A stretch of 29,255 bases of DNA from Calvatia gigantea (taxonomy: Eukaryota > Basidiomycota > Agaricomycetes > Agaricales > Lycoperdaceae), in the NCBI GenBank assembly GCA_025093985.1, contig JACAAK010000040.1:1-29255 (forward strand). Reading direction: 5' to 3'. Positions 16,863 to 26,829 of this stretch are shown piece after piece. The position numbers and the translations under genes were made by a program. The notes under the pieces are model-generated. The model saw only the letters and a program-made list of their open reading frames with translations. It had not been told where the DNA came from and ran no database searches. Position 1 is the first letter of the stretch. Each line of letters begins with the position of its first letter.

Positions 16863-16876
16863 TGACCCATGGGTCA
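16863..16876. promoter_or_regulatory. Perfect 14-bp palindrome TGACCCATGGGTCA
   Basis: An uninterrupted self-complementary 14-mer lies 67 bases upstream of the thioesterase start and 33 bases after uvrC. It is too short of T-run to be a terminator and is placed like an operator. The regulator is unknown. Confidence 0.5.
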
Positions 16877-16942
16877 TTGATCATTCACATTGGTTGAATT
16901 GTGTTGTAAAGATATAGACGGAATTTAAAACAAGGATGCCAC

Positions 16943-17737
16943 ATGTCGCTTCAACACAGTTATCAGGCTTTAGCAGAACAAGAATGGATTGATATTCCTA
17001 CAGGTTGGTTACAAGGACGCACGATTTATGGGGGACTGGTCGCAGGTTTAATGATGCAAAAAGCATTGTTGACTCTTGCCGATGACACGAAGCATTTACT
17101 CAGTTGTAGCGTGACTTTTGTTGGCCCAGTACAACAAGCCAAAGTTCGTTTAACCAGCGAGATTCTCCGTCAAGGCAAATCGGTTACGACCTTGGAAGTA
17201 CGTTTATGGCAGGATGATGCAGTTCAAAGTATTTTGGTGGCAAGCTTCGGGACACAGCGTGAATCGAGTATCCATGTGCATCAAGAACCTGTAGCACCCG
17301 CGTTTCCATCGGTTGATGGTCTTACAACAGCGCCGCATCACCCGCTTGCACCTGAGTGTTTTAAGCAGCTGGATATGGTTTGGGTGACAGGGCAGCATCC
17401 GTGTACAGCCAGCCCAAAGCCTGACTTTTCTGGCTGGTATCGCTTTAATCCAGACTTACATGAAAATCGAGACATGACCGTAGCCGACCTCATGGTGTCG
17501 ATGGACATTTGGCCACCAGGGGTGCTACCGATGTTTAAAAGTATGGCACCTGCCAGTTCGCTAACATGGCATTTGACCTATGTGCATCCGCTGAAAAATC
17601 AGTTACACGATTGGATGAAATACCACGTTGAAACGCAATATGCTGCGGATGGATATTCCACCGAAGCCGCCTATTTGTGGGATGATCAGAATCGTTTAAT
17701 TGCAATTTCGCGTCAAACAGTTACCGTGTTTGCCTAG
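16943..17737 (+). CDS. Acyl-CoA thioesterase, TesB-like double hot-dog
   Basis: This is predicted to hydrolyse acyl-CoA to free fatty acid and CoA in the cytoplasm. The 264-residue protein has the double hot-dog layout. The N-terminal half contains GRTIYGGLVAGLMMQKAL and FVGPVQQAKVRLTSEILRQG. The C-terminal half contains MDIWPPGVLPMF, SSLTWHLTYVHPL and the closing EAAYLWDDQNRLIAISRQ. The ATG at 16943 has AAGGATG upstream. The frame is intact. It stands between uvrC and pgsA with its own upstream palindrome, so it may be separately regulated. The exact chain-length preference and a gene symbol cannot be given from sequence. Confidence 0.85.
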   Translation: MSLQHSYQALAEQEWIDIPTGWLQGRTIYGGLVAGLMMQKALLTLADDTKHLLSCSVTFVGPVQQAKVRLTSEILRQGKSVTTLEVRLWQDDAVQSILVASFGTQRESSIHVHQEPVAPAFPSVDGLTTAPHHPLAPECFKQLDMVWVTGQHPCTASPKPDFSGWYRFNPDLHENRDMTVADLMVSMDIWPPGVLPMFKSMAPASSLTWHLTYVHPLKNQLHDWMKYHVETQYAADGYSTEAAYLWDDQNRLIAISRQTVTVFA

Positions 17738-17837
17738 TGACACCTTAGGTCAATTCGTATAAAGTGGGCGCTATTAACGATGGATTAAACCTCAAAAAAG
17801 TGTGCATTTTCATCGTACATGAGGGAAACAACTGGCG

Positions 17838-18431
17838 GTGTTTATGACTACAGGTCGCATCCTGAATATTCCTAATATCTTGACCTTGGCGCGTATTGCC
17901 TTAATTCCGGTCTTTTTGTTGGTGGCCTATTGGCCCCCTGTAATGGGTATCGCTGAACAAGCGGTAAGTATGTCTCGTCATATTTTGTTGACGTCTATTT
18001 TTGTCGTTGCAGCGGTGACAGATTGGTTCGATGGTTATTTGGCGCGGACTTTAAATCAGACCTCTGCATTTGGGCGTTTCTTAGACCCTGTTGCGGATAA
18101 ATTGATGGTGGCAGCAGCACTGATCGTGTTGGTGCAGTGGAAACCAGAAATTTCGATGGCATTTGCGGCGATTGTAATTATTTCCCGTGAAATTACGGTG
18201 TCAGCACTGCGTGAATGGATGGCAGAGTTAGGCGCGCGTACCAATGTAGCCGTGTCTACGGTTGGGAAATATAAAACCGCTTTTCAAATGATTGCGATTA
18301 CCGTGTTCTTACTGAATTGGCAGCCGCTTGAAATGTTGGCTTATGCATTGTTGTATACCGCGGTAATTTTGACTTTGTGGTCGATGTTTATTTACCTCAA
18401 AGCGGCTTGGCCTTACTTAAAACAGCCTTAG
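17838..18431 (+). CDS. pgsA: CDP-diacylglycerol-glycerol-3-phosphate 3-phosphatidyltransferase
   Basis: PgsA makes phosphatidylglycerophosphate from CDP-diacylglycerol and glycerol-3-phosphate, the committed step to phosphatidylglycerol and cardiolipin, in the inner membrane. The CDP-alcohol phosphatidyltransferase motif is complete: Asp62, Asp65-Gly66, Ala69-Arg70, Gly79, Asp83 and Asp87 in TDWFDGYLAR and GRFLDPVADK. Five or six hydrophobic helices and the length of about 195 residues are typical. Two starts are possible, GTG 17838 or ATG 17844 (MTTGRILNIPN). The latter has GGCGG just upstream and fits the family better. The frame is intact and a terminator follows. Confidence 0.95.
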   Translation: MFMTTGRILNIPNILTLARIALIPVFLLVAYWPPVMGIAEQAVSMSRHILLTSIFVVAAVTDWFDGYLARTLNQTSAFGRFLDPVADKLMVAAALIVLVQWKPEISMAFAAIVIISREITVSALREWMAELGARTNVAVSTVGKYKTAFQMIAITVFLLNWQPLEMLAYALLYTAVILTLWSMFIYLKAAWPYLKQP

Positions 18432-18445
18432 TTTAGAGGTCGAGA

Positions 18446-18467
18446 AGCTCCTGAGGGAGCTTTTTTT
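18446..18467 (+). terminator. Intrinsic terminator after pgsA
   Basis: A 6-bp stem AGCTCC/GGAGCT with a TGAG loop is followed by a run of seven T counting the last stem base. There is no T-run on the minus side, so it does not serve the convergent ABC gene. Confidence 0.88.
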
Positions 18468-18481
18468 GTACCTGAGATTCA

Positions 18482-20283
18482 TTAGCTATGCGTTTCTTCC
18501 TCAGTATCATCTTCAAAAGTCTTGGCAATTTTTTCAATATTGAGGCTCTTGGCCATGGCATCAAAAATTTCTTTATAGACTCCATCCTGACGGTACAGCG
18601 CTTCATGTTCCCCATGTTCTGCAATACAGCCTTCCTTCATGACATAGGTATAATCGGCATCGATAATTTGTGACAAACTATGCGAAATAATAATCACCGT
18701 TCGCCCTTGTTTGATCTCATCGAGGCTCTGTTTAATTTGCTCGCTAGCAATGGCATCGAGGCTGGCAGTTGGTTCATCGAGAAAAATAATAGGTGGATTT
18801 TTGAGGAACATCCGTGCCAGTGCAATGCGCTGTTGTTGCCCACCTGAAAGCATCAGTGCATCGGATTGATAAGCTGCGGGTAGCTGCAAAATTTGTTCAT
18901 GAATAGAGGCTTTTTCTGCGGCAGCATAGACCTCTTCATCACTGGCATTGATTTTTCCATAGCGAATATTGTCTAAAATACTGCCTTGAAAAATGTGATT
19001 TTTCTGTAAGACGAGGCCAATGTGATCGCGTAAATAGGCGGTGTCGATGTCTTGTAAATCAATTCCATCGAGCTCAATTTTTCCTGCTTCGGGCTGATAA
19101 AATTTATCCAATAAGCTAATTAAAGTGGATTTGCCTGCACCGGATAAACCGACCAAGGCCGTGATTTTGTTGGGTCGAATTTCCATGTTGATTTGTTTTA
19201 AAGCATGGTGACCATTCGGATAGAAAAAATCGACATTCTTTAGGCTGAATTTTCCCTGAATGACGGGTTTGAGTGCACCACTCTGCTCGATTTCTTCATC
19301 GGCTTCTAAAATTTTAAAAAAACTTTCCGCGTAATCATCGCATCATTCACTTCATCATAAATACGGTGCAATGAACGGATTGGCGCAGAGACATTATTGA
19401 ACAATAAAATATGAAACATGATCATGCCAATGCTCATTTTCCCATCGAGTACAAAGTACGCCGTGAGGATGATGATCAGCACAATCCCGATTTGTTCAAT
19501 AAAGGTCTTTAAGCCATCAAATAAGAAACTGAGCTGACGCGTTTGCATCTGGTTATCGGTCAGTGCTTTTTGCAATTTCAGTTGTTTGGTCGACTCAATG
19601 GACTCTCGGTTAAAGGACTTAATCACGCTAATCGACTGGATAATACTGAGAATGCCTTGGCTCTTTTTTTCACGGCCATCACGCAGGTTGCGTCGCCATC
19701 CGCCCAGTTTCTTAGCTTGTTGGAAGGTCAGCCAAAAGTAAATTGGGATAATACTGGTCGCCACCAAACCGACGTAGAAGTTGGCATAGTACATCAGCCC
19801 CAGCGCCACAATGGCACTGCTAAAAAGTGGCAAAATATCGATAAAAAAGATTTGTACCAGACGGGTGAGTGAGCCAATGCCACGGTCAATTCGCGTTTGT
19901 AGCTTACCTGCTTGGTTCTGATCGGCATTAAAAAAGGCCAAACGGTAGCTGAGAAATTTTTCGATAATGCTTTGCGCCAAGTCTTGCGATACCAGAATGC
20001 GGAGCTTTTCCCCATAAAACTTTTGACCAAACTGCACCAAGGCACTGATGATTTCTTTACTGAGTAAAATCACAGAAATGGTGATCAAAATATGTAGGCC
20101 TTCGGTCAGTCCTTGGCCTTGTTCGACCAGACGGTTGATACTGTCGACGGCGTATTGCAAAGTTAGAGCATTGACCTGCGCGGTGAAGGAGCCAATCAGC
20201 GTCAGGATCAAGGTCGCAATCACCAATATCCGATAGGGACGGACAAAGGGGCAAAGCTTTTGAAACAACTGCCAAAGGTTCAT
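18482..20283 (-). CDS. ABC exporter, fused membrane and ATPase domains (one frame break)
   Basis: This is a half-transporter of the type I exporter (MsbA-like) layout that should work as a homodimer in the inner membrane. The ATG at 20283 opens MNLWQLFQKLCPF. Six hydrophobic helices follow over about residues 15-310. One base is missing near 19330, between DAMIT and a piece starting ESFFKILEADEE. The ATPase domain then shows Walker A GLSGAGKSTL, Q-loop LVLQKNHIF, signature LSGGQQQR, Walker B IIFLDEPTASLD and H-loop IIISHS. Total about 600 residues is normal. The substrate cannot be told; lipid, peptide or drug are all possible. It is transcribed alone. Reading the two halves as separate permease and ATPase genes would be misleading. 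Confidence 0.88.
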
Positions 20284-20411
20284 ACATGCTTCTTTTTATT
20301 GTGAAAGTTCACATGAGTGTATGCATAAGGAGGCTAGGCGACAAGCTGTGACTTTGTTTTGATTTGTGTCGTTCTGAATTCAGTTAAACTGTTTGCAAAG
20401 GAGGAAAAGTC

Positions 20412-21044
20412 ATGACCTTAGATCTATTTAGTCCTGAACCACAAGCAAACTTGCTCCCATTTGATGGGCAGGTGCAGGACTTGGGCTTGATTTTAACTGC
20501 GGAGCAAAGTGCGAAATATTTGGATTATTTTTTAGCACATTTGGCATGGCAACCTGACGAAGTCGTACTGTATGGCAAACGTTATGTCACGGAACGAAAA
20601 GTGGTGTGGTATGGCGATGCCGAGTACCAATATCATTATTCAGGTAGTGCCAAGCAAGCACTGTTATGGCATCCCGCTTTGTTTCGTTTAAAACACCATA
20701 TTGAGCAACTGGTGGGACATCCATTTAACTCATGCTTAGCCAATTTATATGAAAATGGCAACCAAGCCGTGGGCTGGCATAGTGATGATGAGCCTTCACT
20801 ACGTTCGCCGCAGCAAGAAAATGTGGTGATTGCCTCACTCAGTTTTGGTGCAACCCGTAAGTTTTGCTTTAAGCACAAGTTTAAACCAGAGAAAATCGAG
20901 CTGATGTTGCACAGCGGGCAATTGATCGTGATGCGTGGACAGACCCAGCGCTACTGGAAACATGCTTTGATGAAATCCAGTAAAATCACTGAGCCGCGTC
21001 TGAATTTAACCTTTCGCTATTTCTATCCAACGCTTCAACGCTAA
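20412..21044 (+). CDS. AlkB-family Fe(II)/2-oxoglutarate dioxygenase
   Basis: The family repairs alkylated DNA or RNA bases by oxidative demethylation. The 210-residue protein resembles the short ALKBH2/3-like bacterial type more than E. coli AlkB. It contains the substrate-side segment NSCLANLYENG and the iron ligands His123 and Asp125 in GWHSDDE and His184 in WKHALMKS. The 2-oxoglutarate-binding arginines are Arg196 and Arg202 in PRLNLTFR. The ATG follows GGAGGAAAA, a very strong Shine-Dalgarno. The frame is intact. It ends six bases before the convergent IclR gene. No Ada partner is nearby. Confidence 0.92.
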   Translation: MTLDLFSPEPQANLLPFDGQVQDLGLILTAEQSAKYLDYFLAHLAWQPDEVVLYGKRYVTERKVVWYGDAEYQYHYSGSAKQALLWHPALFRLKHHIEQLVGHPFNSCLANLYENGNQAVGWHSDDEPSLRSPQQENVVIASLSFGATRKFCFKHKFKPEKIELMLHSGQLIVMRGQTQRYWKHALMKSSKITEPRLNLTFRYFYPTLQR

Positions 21045-21050
21045 GTATAA

Positions 21051-21821
21051 TTAAGCTTCAATATTATGCAGCAGATGGCATTTCTGTTCGATCTGTAAGG
21101 CACTATGTCTTAATATTTCAACCATTTTTTTCAGATCCACAAATTCAAACCGGTTTTTCGAAGCCAATAAGGTCAGTGCCAACGGTGTATCTTTGGGTGA
21201 AAATTTGACTGGTACAGACAGACTGGCAAGGTTGGGGTCAAACTCGCCATTTGAAAAATAGTAGCCCTGTTTCTTAATGGCTTTCATTTTCTGTAAAAAT
21301 TCATCTTGGCTCGCAGCAAAATTGACTTCGGCCAGCTGAGCCGAAAACTTTTGATAATATTCAATAATTTTAGCTTTGCTGAGCTGTGAAATCACCACTT
21401 TAGGCGATGAACCTAAATATACGGGACGTGGGCAACCGCGCCCATAAGAAAATAACTCAAGGTCTTTAAAGACTTCACCATATAGGTCAATACAGTGCTC
21501 TGCGTTGAGCTGGGTGAGGATACAGCAAAACTCCGTTCGCTCAACGATGTCTTGCATAAAAGGAATGCTGATTTGTAAGAGTGGGTCTGTGGTTCGAGAG
21601 ATATAGTCCAACACAGCAATTTGAGAGCCTAAAGTATAGTCGCCGCTGGTTCCACTTAAGCGCTGTAAAAGTCCTGCGGATACCAATTCCTTTAAGTAAC
21701 GGTAACTGGTGGGCTGTGATAGCCCCAGTTCGGCACTGATGATATCGACATTGATAATCGGGCGTGACACAGAAAAGAGGTCTAAGACAGTGAGAATTTT
21801 ACCGAAACTTGAAAGTGCCAT
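21051..21821 (-). CDS. IclR-family transcriptional regulator
   Basis: This is a 256-residue regulator with an N-terminal winged helix-turn-helix (about residues 6-65, recognition helix in GLSQPTSYRYLKEL) and a C-terminal effector-binding domain (about 85-250). IclR proteins often sense aromatic or organic acids and control adjacent, divergently transcribed catabolic or efflux genes. Here the FUSC-DUF1656-HlyD efflux operon starts on the other side of the 414-base intergenic region, which also carries a 12-bp direct repeat. The effector-domain region has several cysteines (EFCCILTQ). The frame is intact. Control of the efflux operon is inference from position. Confidence 0.9.
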   Translation of the reverse strand: MALSSFGKILTVLDLFSVSRPIINVDIISAELGLSQPTSYRYLKELVSAGLLQRLSGTSGDYTLGSQIAVLDYISRTTDPLLQISIPFMQDIVERTEFCCILTQLNAEHCIDLYGEVFKDLELFSYGRGCPRPVYLGSSPKVVISQLSKAKIIEYYQKFSAQLAEVNFAASQDEFLQKMKAIKKQGYYFSNGEFDPNLASLSVPVKFSPKDTPLALTLLASKNRFEFVDLKKMVEILRHSALQIEQKCHLLHNIEA

Positions 21822-22235
21822 AAGAACCTACTTAGTCAAAATAAAAGCCATTTGAACGACAGTTACTATATAACAAAAACCCTAGACTCGACATGGCTTT
21901 CGTTCTGAGCGCATGGCTTTCGTGGACTTTTATCAGCATTTGTAACGCAATAAAAGGGGTGAAATATGATCTTAAAAAAATGTAAATTATCATATTGAGA
22001 TATTTTAATTGACAAAAAGTCATATTTTTGGAAAAATTATCATTATAAATGTCTTTTAATGAATAATGCTTTTGTTATTTGTTGAGCTATTTTCTTTCCT
22101 TTCAACATGGCGCTGTCTTTGACCATGTCTGTAAAAGACTTCATTTATTGAATTATTTTTTCATCCGTCTTCGCATGAGGTGAGGACGAAGTGATGCTGT
22201 TTGTCTGAGCAATGCTGTGTGGAAGAATTGTTTAA
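21822..22235. other. Divergent control region between the iclR-type gene and the efflux operon
   Basis: About 410 A/T-rich bases contain no gene. The region holds a 12-bp direct repeat near the IclR gene. Closer to the operon, CATGG (22106-22110) and CCATG (22122-22126) form a short inverted repeat. Promoters for both directions must lie here; I could not assign them. Confidence 0.55.
21892..21923. promoter_or_regulatory. 12-bp direct repeat CATGGCTTTCGT, 20-bp period
   Basis: Two perfect copies lie at 21892-21903 and 21912-21923, exactly 20 bases apart (about two helical turns, same DNA face), 70-100 bases upstream of the IclR-type gene. Some Acinetobacter IclR regulators, such as PcaU, use short direct repeats, so this is a good operator candidate. 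Confidence 0.6.
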
Positions 22236-24349
22236 ATGTTGTCATCCAGCGCATTTAGAGATGAATTTATGTTCCTCACCAAACAGTTACTCGCATTCCG
22301 TCCAAATAAATTGGACTGGATTTTTGCGACGAAAACCTTTTTGGCAGGCATGCTTTCACTTTATGTCGCATTTTCATTAGATTTGGCTTATCCCATTTGG
22401 GCGATTGGAACGGTCTTCGTCATCGCAAACCCATATGCGGGTATGACCTCCTCAAAAAGTCTTTATCGGGTATTGGGCACGTTGCTGGGAGCGATTGTTT
22501 CGATTGCAGTCACGCCAAACCTGATCAACACTCCAGAATTGTTCGCGTTATTTTTAGCCACATGGGTCGGGTTTTGTCTATATTTTTCATTGTTGGATCG
22601 GACGCCGCGTAGCTATATTTTTATGTTGGCGGGCTATACCACGGTCATTATTTGCTACAACATTGTCTATAACATTGAAACTACTTCCATGTTTGATATG
22701 GCGATTGGTCGCTGTATTGAAATCACGGTGGGAGTACTGTGTAGTGCAGTGGTGAATGCGGTACTGTTTCCCATGCATATTGGTCCCGTAGTCAAAACCC
22801 GTGTTTCACAGATTTTTCAAGACACTCGAGCGGTTTTTGATCAGATCCTGACAGATGATGTTAAGGCCATTAATTACAGCACTACGCTTAGTCATATCAC
22901 GCGGGATATTGCCGATATTCATGTGATGGCCGTGCACTTGAGCTATGAAAAATCGACCTTGCAGGGCATGACCAAACCGCTCCAAGAAATGCTGCATCAA
23001 CTCAGTATGTTGGTGACAAACTTGGTGGCCATGGCCGAGCGAATTCAGCAGTTAGATCACATTGACTCACGCTACCGTCCAGCTTTAGAAAAGGCGCACG
23101 CACAGATTGTAAAATTTTTACAAAGTGATCAGGTCATTTTAGAGCAGGACTTAAACCAGCTACCTGAGCAGTTTGAGTCGAGTTTTCAAGCCGTGTTTGA
23201 TAGTGCCTTGCCACAGCAGCAAGTCATGTTGGCCAGTTTAAAAATGGATGTGCGTCATTTCACCCAAAATATACGTGCTATTAAGTTGATTTGGCAGCGT
23301 ATCCAACAGGGGGATGACAACTTACCCGCAATCGTGACCCCGATGAGTACCAACTATCCCAACTTACATCGAGATCATGGCGTAGCCGTGCGTGGCGGCA
23401 TTTCAGCTTTTATTGTGGTGCTTGTGGCGACTGGCTTTTGGATTGTCAGTGGTTGGAAAGCGGGTTTTATGATGGCAGAGATGGCCGCTATTTGTGCCTG
23501 TATTCTGACCAGCATGGACAATCCTGTTCCTGCCTTAAAAATCTTTATCCGTGCCAGTCTGTATGCGGCGATTATTGTCTTTATTTATGCTTATGGCATC
23601 TTTCCGCACATTAGCGCTTTTTGGATGTTGGCTGTGGTGTTGGCCCCTTTTTGTATGTACTGTCTGATGCTGTTTTTACACCCACCGCTCACAGGTTTGG
23701 CGCTACCTTTGATAATGGGTGTGGTCATGGGCTTAAATCTGCAAAACCGTTATCACCTTGATCAAGTGATGTTTTTTGATGCATCGATTGGGACGGTGCT
23801 TGGCCCCATCATTTCTGTCTATGTGATTCACTTGGTGCGTGCGATGTCGCCGGACATTACAGCCAAGCGAATCCTGTCTTACATTATAAAGCGATACGAC
23901 AAGCGCTTTATCTACCTTATGGGGTGGAATTTAGAGTGCATTTGCGCAGTATGTTGGATCGGATAGGCGTACTGAATACCAAGTTGGTACAGTCCGATCG
24001 TTTGAAGCAAAAAATCAATTTGGCCCTGATTGAATCCAGTGCGGTGATTGATTTAACTCGGGTGCAAGAACTGATTGAAAAAATGCCTGTGCAGGCCTCT
24101 ATCACGCTATATCTACAAGAACTACAAAGCCAAATGGATGCTTATTTTCACGCTAAAGAATTAGACCATAGCGACCTACAGGTCAGACAACACATTTTGG
24201 ACAAAATTCAGATCATTCAGGCCGAGCTTATACAGCTGCAAGACCTAAGTATTGCTCGGCGTTTGCAAGTTTCACTGAATAATATTCAAAGCAGTCTCTG
24301 TCATGCGACATGGGACGAAATGTCTCAAGTCCGTTTGTTGGGAGCATAA
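22236..24349 (+). CDS. FUSC-family inner-membrane efflux protein, AaeB-like (one frame break)
   Basis: This belongs to the fusaric-acid-resistance / AaeB family, inner-membrane pumps for aromatic carboxylic acids working with a HlyD-type adaptor. It has two membrane blocks (about residues 25-175 and 385-540), the N-terminal one with KTFLAGMLSLYVAFSLDL and PIWAIGTVFVIANPYAGM. A long soluble domain lies between them and another follows. The frame breaks at the G4 run at 23921-23924, where one G is lost. FIYLMG then continues with VEFRVHLRSMLDRIG to the stop at 24349, for a total near 700 residues. The start is either ATG 22236 or ATG 22269 (MFLTKQLLAFRP). The DUF1656 and HlyD genes follow at once, so this heads the operon. 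Confidence 0.9.
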
Positions 24350-24351
24350 CG

Positions 24352-24558
24352 ATGGGTGAACTTAATATCTATGGTGTGTATGTGCCAGTTTTGGTCATTC
24401 AGGCGGTATTGGCCTACATCGTATTACGGTTACTCATGCGGGTGACCGATCCTTGGGTCGACAAAGGCTGGATTTTTTTACCCAGTATTTTTTATTTATG
24501 CCTCTACATTACAGTGCTTGGCATGGTCCATTGGGGTTTTATCGTGAGCTTTGCCTAA
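24352..24558 (+). CDS. DUF1656 small membrane protein, AaeX-like
   Basis: This 68-residue protein has two predicted membrane helices (about residues 8-28 and 42-64). DUF1656 proteins are nearly always found between a FUSC pump and a HlyD adaptor, as AaeX in E. coli, and their role is not established. The ATG at 24352 lies two bases after the FUSC stop, with GGGAGC upstream, giving translational coupling. The frame is intact. Confidence 0.9.
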   Translation: MGELNIYGVYVPVLVIQAVLAYIVLRLLMRVTDPWVDKGWIFLPSIFYLCLYITVLGMVHWGFIVSFA

Positions 24559-24593
24559 GCGCACATCTGATTGAAATGAATGAGGTAAAAGAA

Positions 24594-25602
24594 ATGGCAT
24601 CCTTTGATTGGCGTAAACTGAGCCGTCCCATCACTTTAGTACTGATTGCGGGTATTGCGATCGCAGTGCTCGTGCATCTTTGGCATTATTATAATGCTGA
24701 ACCGTGGACACGTGATGGGCGGGTTCGTGGCGATGTGATTCAAGTGTCTTCCGATGTATCAGGCTTAGTCACGGAAGTTTTAGTGCACGATAATCAAAGC
24801 GTCAAACAAGGGCAGGTGCTGTTTAAAATTGATGTGGCGCGTCAGGCGCTTGATGTGGAACAAGCCAAATCAGACTTGGCTAAAGCTAAAGCCAGTTTGG
24901 CTGCTGCCGAAGCGGAGCTATTTCAAAGCAAAGCCAATTTGACCAAATCACAAGCCAATAGCCACTTGGCCGATAAAAATGCGGAACGCTATGCCAATTT
25001 GATGGATGGTGCTATTTCAAAGCAAGAACAAGATCAGATGTTTGCTGTACGAGATCAATCGCATGCCGAACATGAACAAATGCAAGCGGCGATTCAGCAG
25101 GCCAAAGCCAATATTGCGCAGCAACAGGCGTTAATCGATGTAGCCACCAGTAATTTACATTTGGCTGAATTAAACTTGAACCGTTCCGAAGTGGTGGCAC
25201 CAGCCGATGGCACACTGTCTAATTTTGAGATGAAAGCAGGGAATTATGTCAAAGTGGGGCAGGCGGTAGCGGCATTATTAGATCGCTCACAGCTTTATGT
25301 GGTTGGTTATTTTGAAGAAACCAAGTTTAAATAAAATATATTTGGGTGCGCCCGCTACGGTACAGTTGATGGGCGACTCAAACATCTTAAAAGGGCATGT
25401 GCAGGGGATTGCTTCAGGCATTGAAGATCGTGAACGAACTACAAGTACAGGTTTATTGGCCAATGTAAACCCAACTTTTAGTTGGGTACGTTTAGCGCAG
25501 CGCGTTCCTGTGAAAATTGCACTGGATGATATTCCGAAAAATGAATTGGCATTTGTCGCGGGGCGAACCGTGACAGTACATATTACCGAGTCACAGCACT
25601 AA
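24594..25602 (+). CDS. HlyD/EmrA-type periplasmic adaptor, AaeA-like (one frame break)
   Basis: This is the membrane-fusion subunit linking the FUSC pump to an outer-membrane channel. I choose the ATG at 24594 (MASFDWRKLSRP) because GAGG lies eight bases upstream. A single N-terminal helix follows (about 14-34), then the barrel-sandwich half RDGRVRGDVIQVSSDVSG. A long Ala/Gln/Lys coiled coil comes next, then the second lipoyl half with RSEVVAPADGTLSNF. One extra A at 25329-25331 breaks the frame after YFEETKF. The remaining beta-barrel (KIYLGAPATVQLMGD) ends at 25602. About 335 residues, normal for the family. No outer-membrane factor gene is in the window, so a shared TolC-like channel is likely. 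Confidence 0.9.
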
Positions 25603-25628
25603 ATTGACCTCTGTTCATTTCAAAAAAA

Positions 25629-25653
25629 GCATCCAATGAGGATGCTTTTTTTT
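25629..25653 (+). terminator. Terminator of the efflux operon
   Basis: A stem GCATCC/GGATGC with an AATGA loop is extended by A/T pairs on both sides and followed by a long T-run. The A-rich left side means it could also act for the convergent ruvX gene. Confidence 0.92.
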
Positions 25654-25726
25654 TGAACGCTATTTGATGTGTTGAGATCCGACTCCAGTCATAAAAACCA
25701 TGTCATCTGTTTTAAGAAAGGCTTAC

Positions 25727-26170
25727 TTAAGGTGTAAGACCTTCAGGATTGCGATACCAACTTTCAATAAATAATGTTGCGGCAAGACTATCAGCAGAAA
25801 CTTTTTTGCCTCGGCCTTGCGCATGGTAATGGCTCAGCTCATCACGGGCTGCACGAGTACTTAAGCGTTCATCCACCATCCATGTTTCAATATTGGTTTG
25901 ATGGCGTAAACGACGTGCGAACTTACGTGCTCGAGCAGATAATTCTGACTCGCTATCATCCATATTGAGTGGTAGACCGACTAAAAATACATTGGGTTGA
26001 TATTGTTTAATAATTTTATGCAGTTCATCCCAATTGGGGATGCCATCTTTCATTGGAAACAAAGCCAAAGGTGTTGCACTTTCAATCAGTGCTTGACCGA
26101 CTGCCATGCCCATTTTTTGTGTACCGAAGTCAAATGCCATAATCATTTGAGGCGTGTTTAAATCAGGCAT
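25727..26170 (-). CDS. ruvX: YqgF/RuvX, putative Holliday-junction resolvase or pre-16S rRNA nuclease
   Basis: This small RNase H-fold protein is involved in 16S rRNA 5'-end maturation and proposed as a Holliday-junction resolvase. I start at the ATG at 26170 ([16 protein letters not shown]), which overlaps the end of yqgE by eight bases; a longer reading from 26242 only overlaps yqgE. Motifs are [14 protein letters not shown] with the first catalytic Asp, [22 protein letters not shown] with the Glu, and [14 protein letters not shown] with the last Asp. The 147-residue length is standard. It is translationally coupled to yqgE, the usual arrangement in proteobacteria. The frame is intact. Confidence 0.94.
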   Translation of the reverse strand: MPDLNTPQMIMAFDFGTQKMGMAVGQALIESATPLALFPMKDGIPNWDELHKIIKQYQPNVFLVGLPLNMDDSESELSARARKFARRLRHQTNIETWMVDERLSTRAARDELSHYHAQGRGKKVSADSLAATLFIESWYRNPEGLTP

Positions 26171-26717
26171 GTCCAATCTCAGAAGACAACCATGTTCGAT
26201 CCAGCCCGAGCTTTTTATAGGCAGCATCCCAACGGTCGTCATAAGGAATATTAAAAATCAAATCCATATCAGCATCGCAGACTAGCCAATCACCACGAGA
26301 CAGCTCATCTTCCAATTGGTTTTTGGTCCAACTGGTATAGCCCAAAGCAATTTGATAGCGACCCACGCCTTCGTTATGCGCAATCGCATCTAAAATATCT
26401 TTAGACGTGGTGATACAGATATTTTCGCCCACCGCAATGGAAGAGTGCCATGTCGGCTGACCCGTATGTAAGACAAAGCCAGCTTCTGGACGCAAAGGTC
26501 CACCTTGGAGAACATCATGTGGTCGTACGTGATCGGCTTCAATTTCAAGATCATTGAGCAGTTCTTTGACTGAAAGTCCTGAAGGGCGGTTGATGATGAT
26601 GCCTTGAGCACCTTCCTCATCGTGTCGGGCCAAATAAATCACGGTATGGGCAAAGACTTCATCTGCCATATCGGGTGGGGCAATGAGACAGCGATGCGTC
26701 AGATATTGTTTGCTCAC
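26163..26717 (-). CDS. yqgE: YqgE/AlgH family protein
   Basis: This is a conserved protein of uncertain biochemical role, nearly always next to yqgF. The 184-residue protein begins at GTG 26717 with AAGGAG ten bases upstream. It shows the family segments [11 protein letters not shown], then [35 protein letters not shown] and [19 protein letters not shown], ending in the pattern around [13 protein letters not shown]. The frame is intact and it forms an operon with ruvX. Confidence 0.93.
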   Translation of the reverse strand: MSKQYLTHRCLIAPPDMADEVFAHTVIYLARHDEEGAQGIIINRPSGLSVKELLNDLEIEADHVRPHDVLQGGPLRPEAGFVLHTGQPTWHSSIAVGENICITTSKDILDAIAHNEGVGRYQIALGYTSWTKNQLEDELSRGDWLVCDADMDLIFNIPYDDRWDAAYKKLGLDRTWLSSEIGHA

Positions 26718-26829
26718 CTAAAGGCTTCTCCTTGAAATTAAAATGCTTCTAGTCAAATGTTGTTCTCTACCACGTTACTAGACTAATGCACTTTCTCCAA
26801 ATCTTTTTTTGTGATCCAGTCTACATAAA

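Noticed and set aside
18482..20283. Two-gene ABC system with separate permease and ATPase
   Set aside because: The linker between the two parts reads through in the adjacent frame, and the combined length matches a fused exporter.
25727..26242. Longer ruvX start at 26242
   Set aside because: The extra 24 residues lie entirely over the yqgE coding region; the ATG at 26170 fits family length and the usual short overlap.
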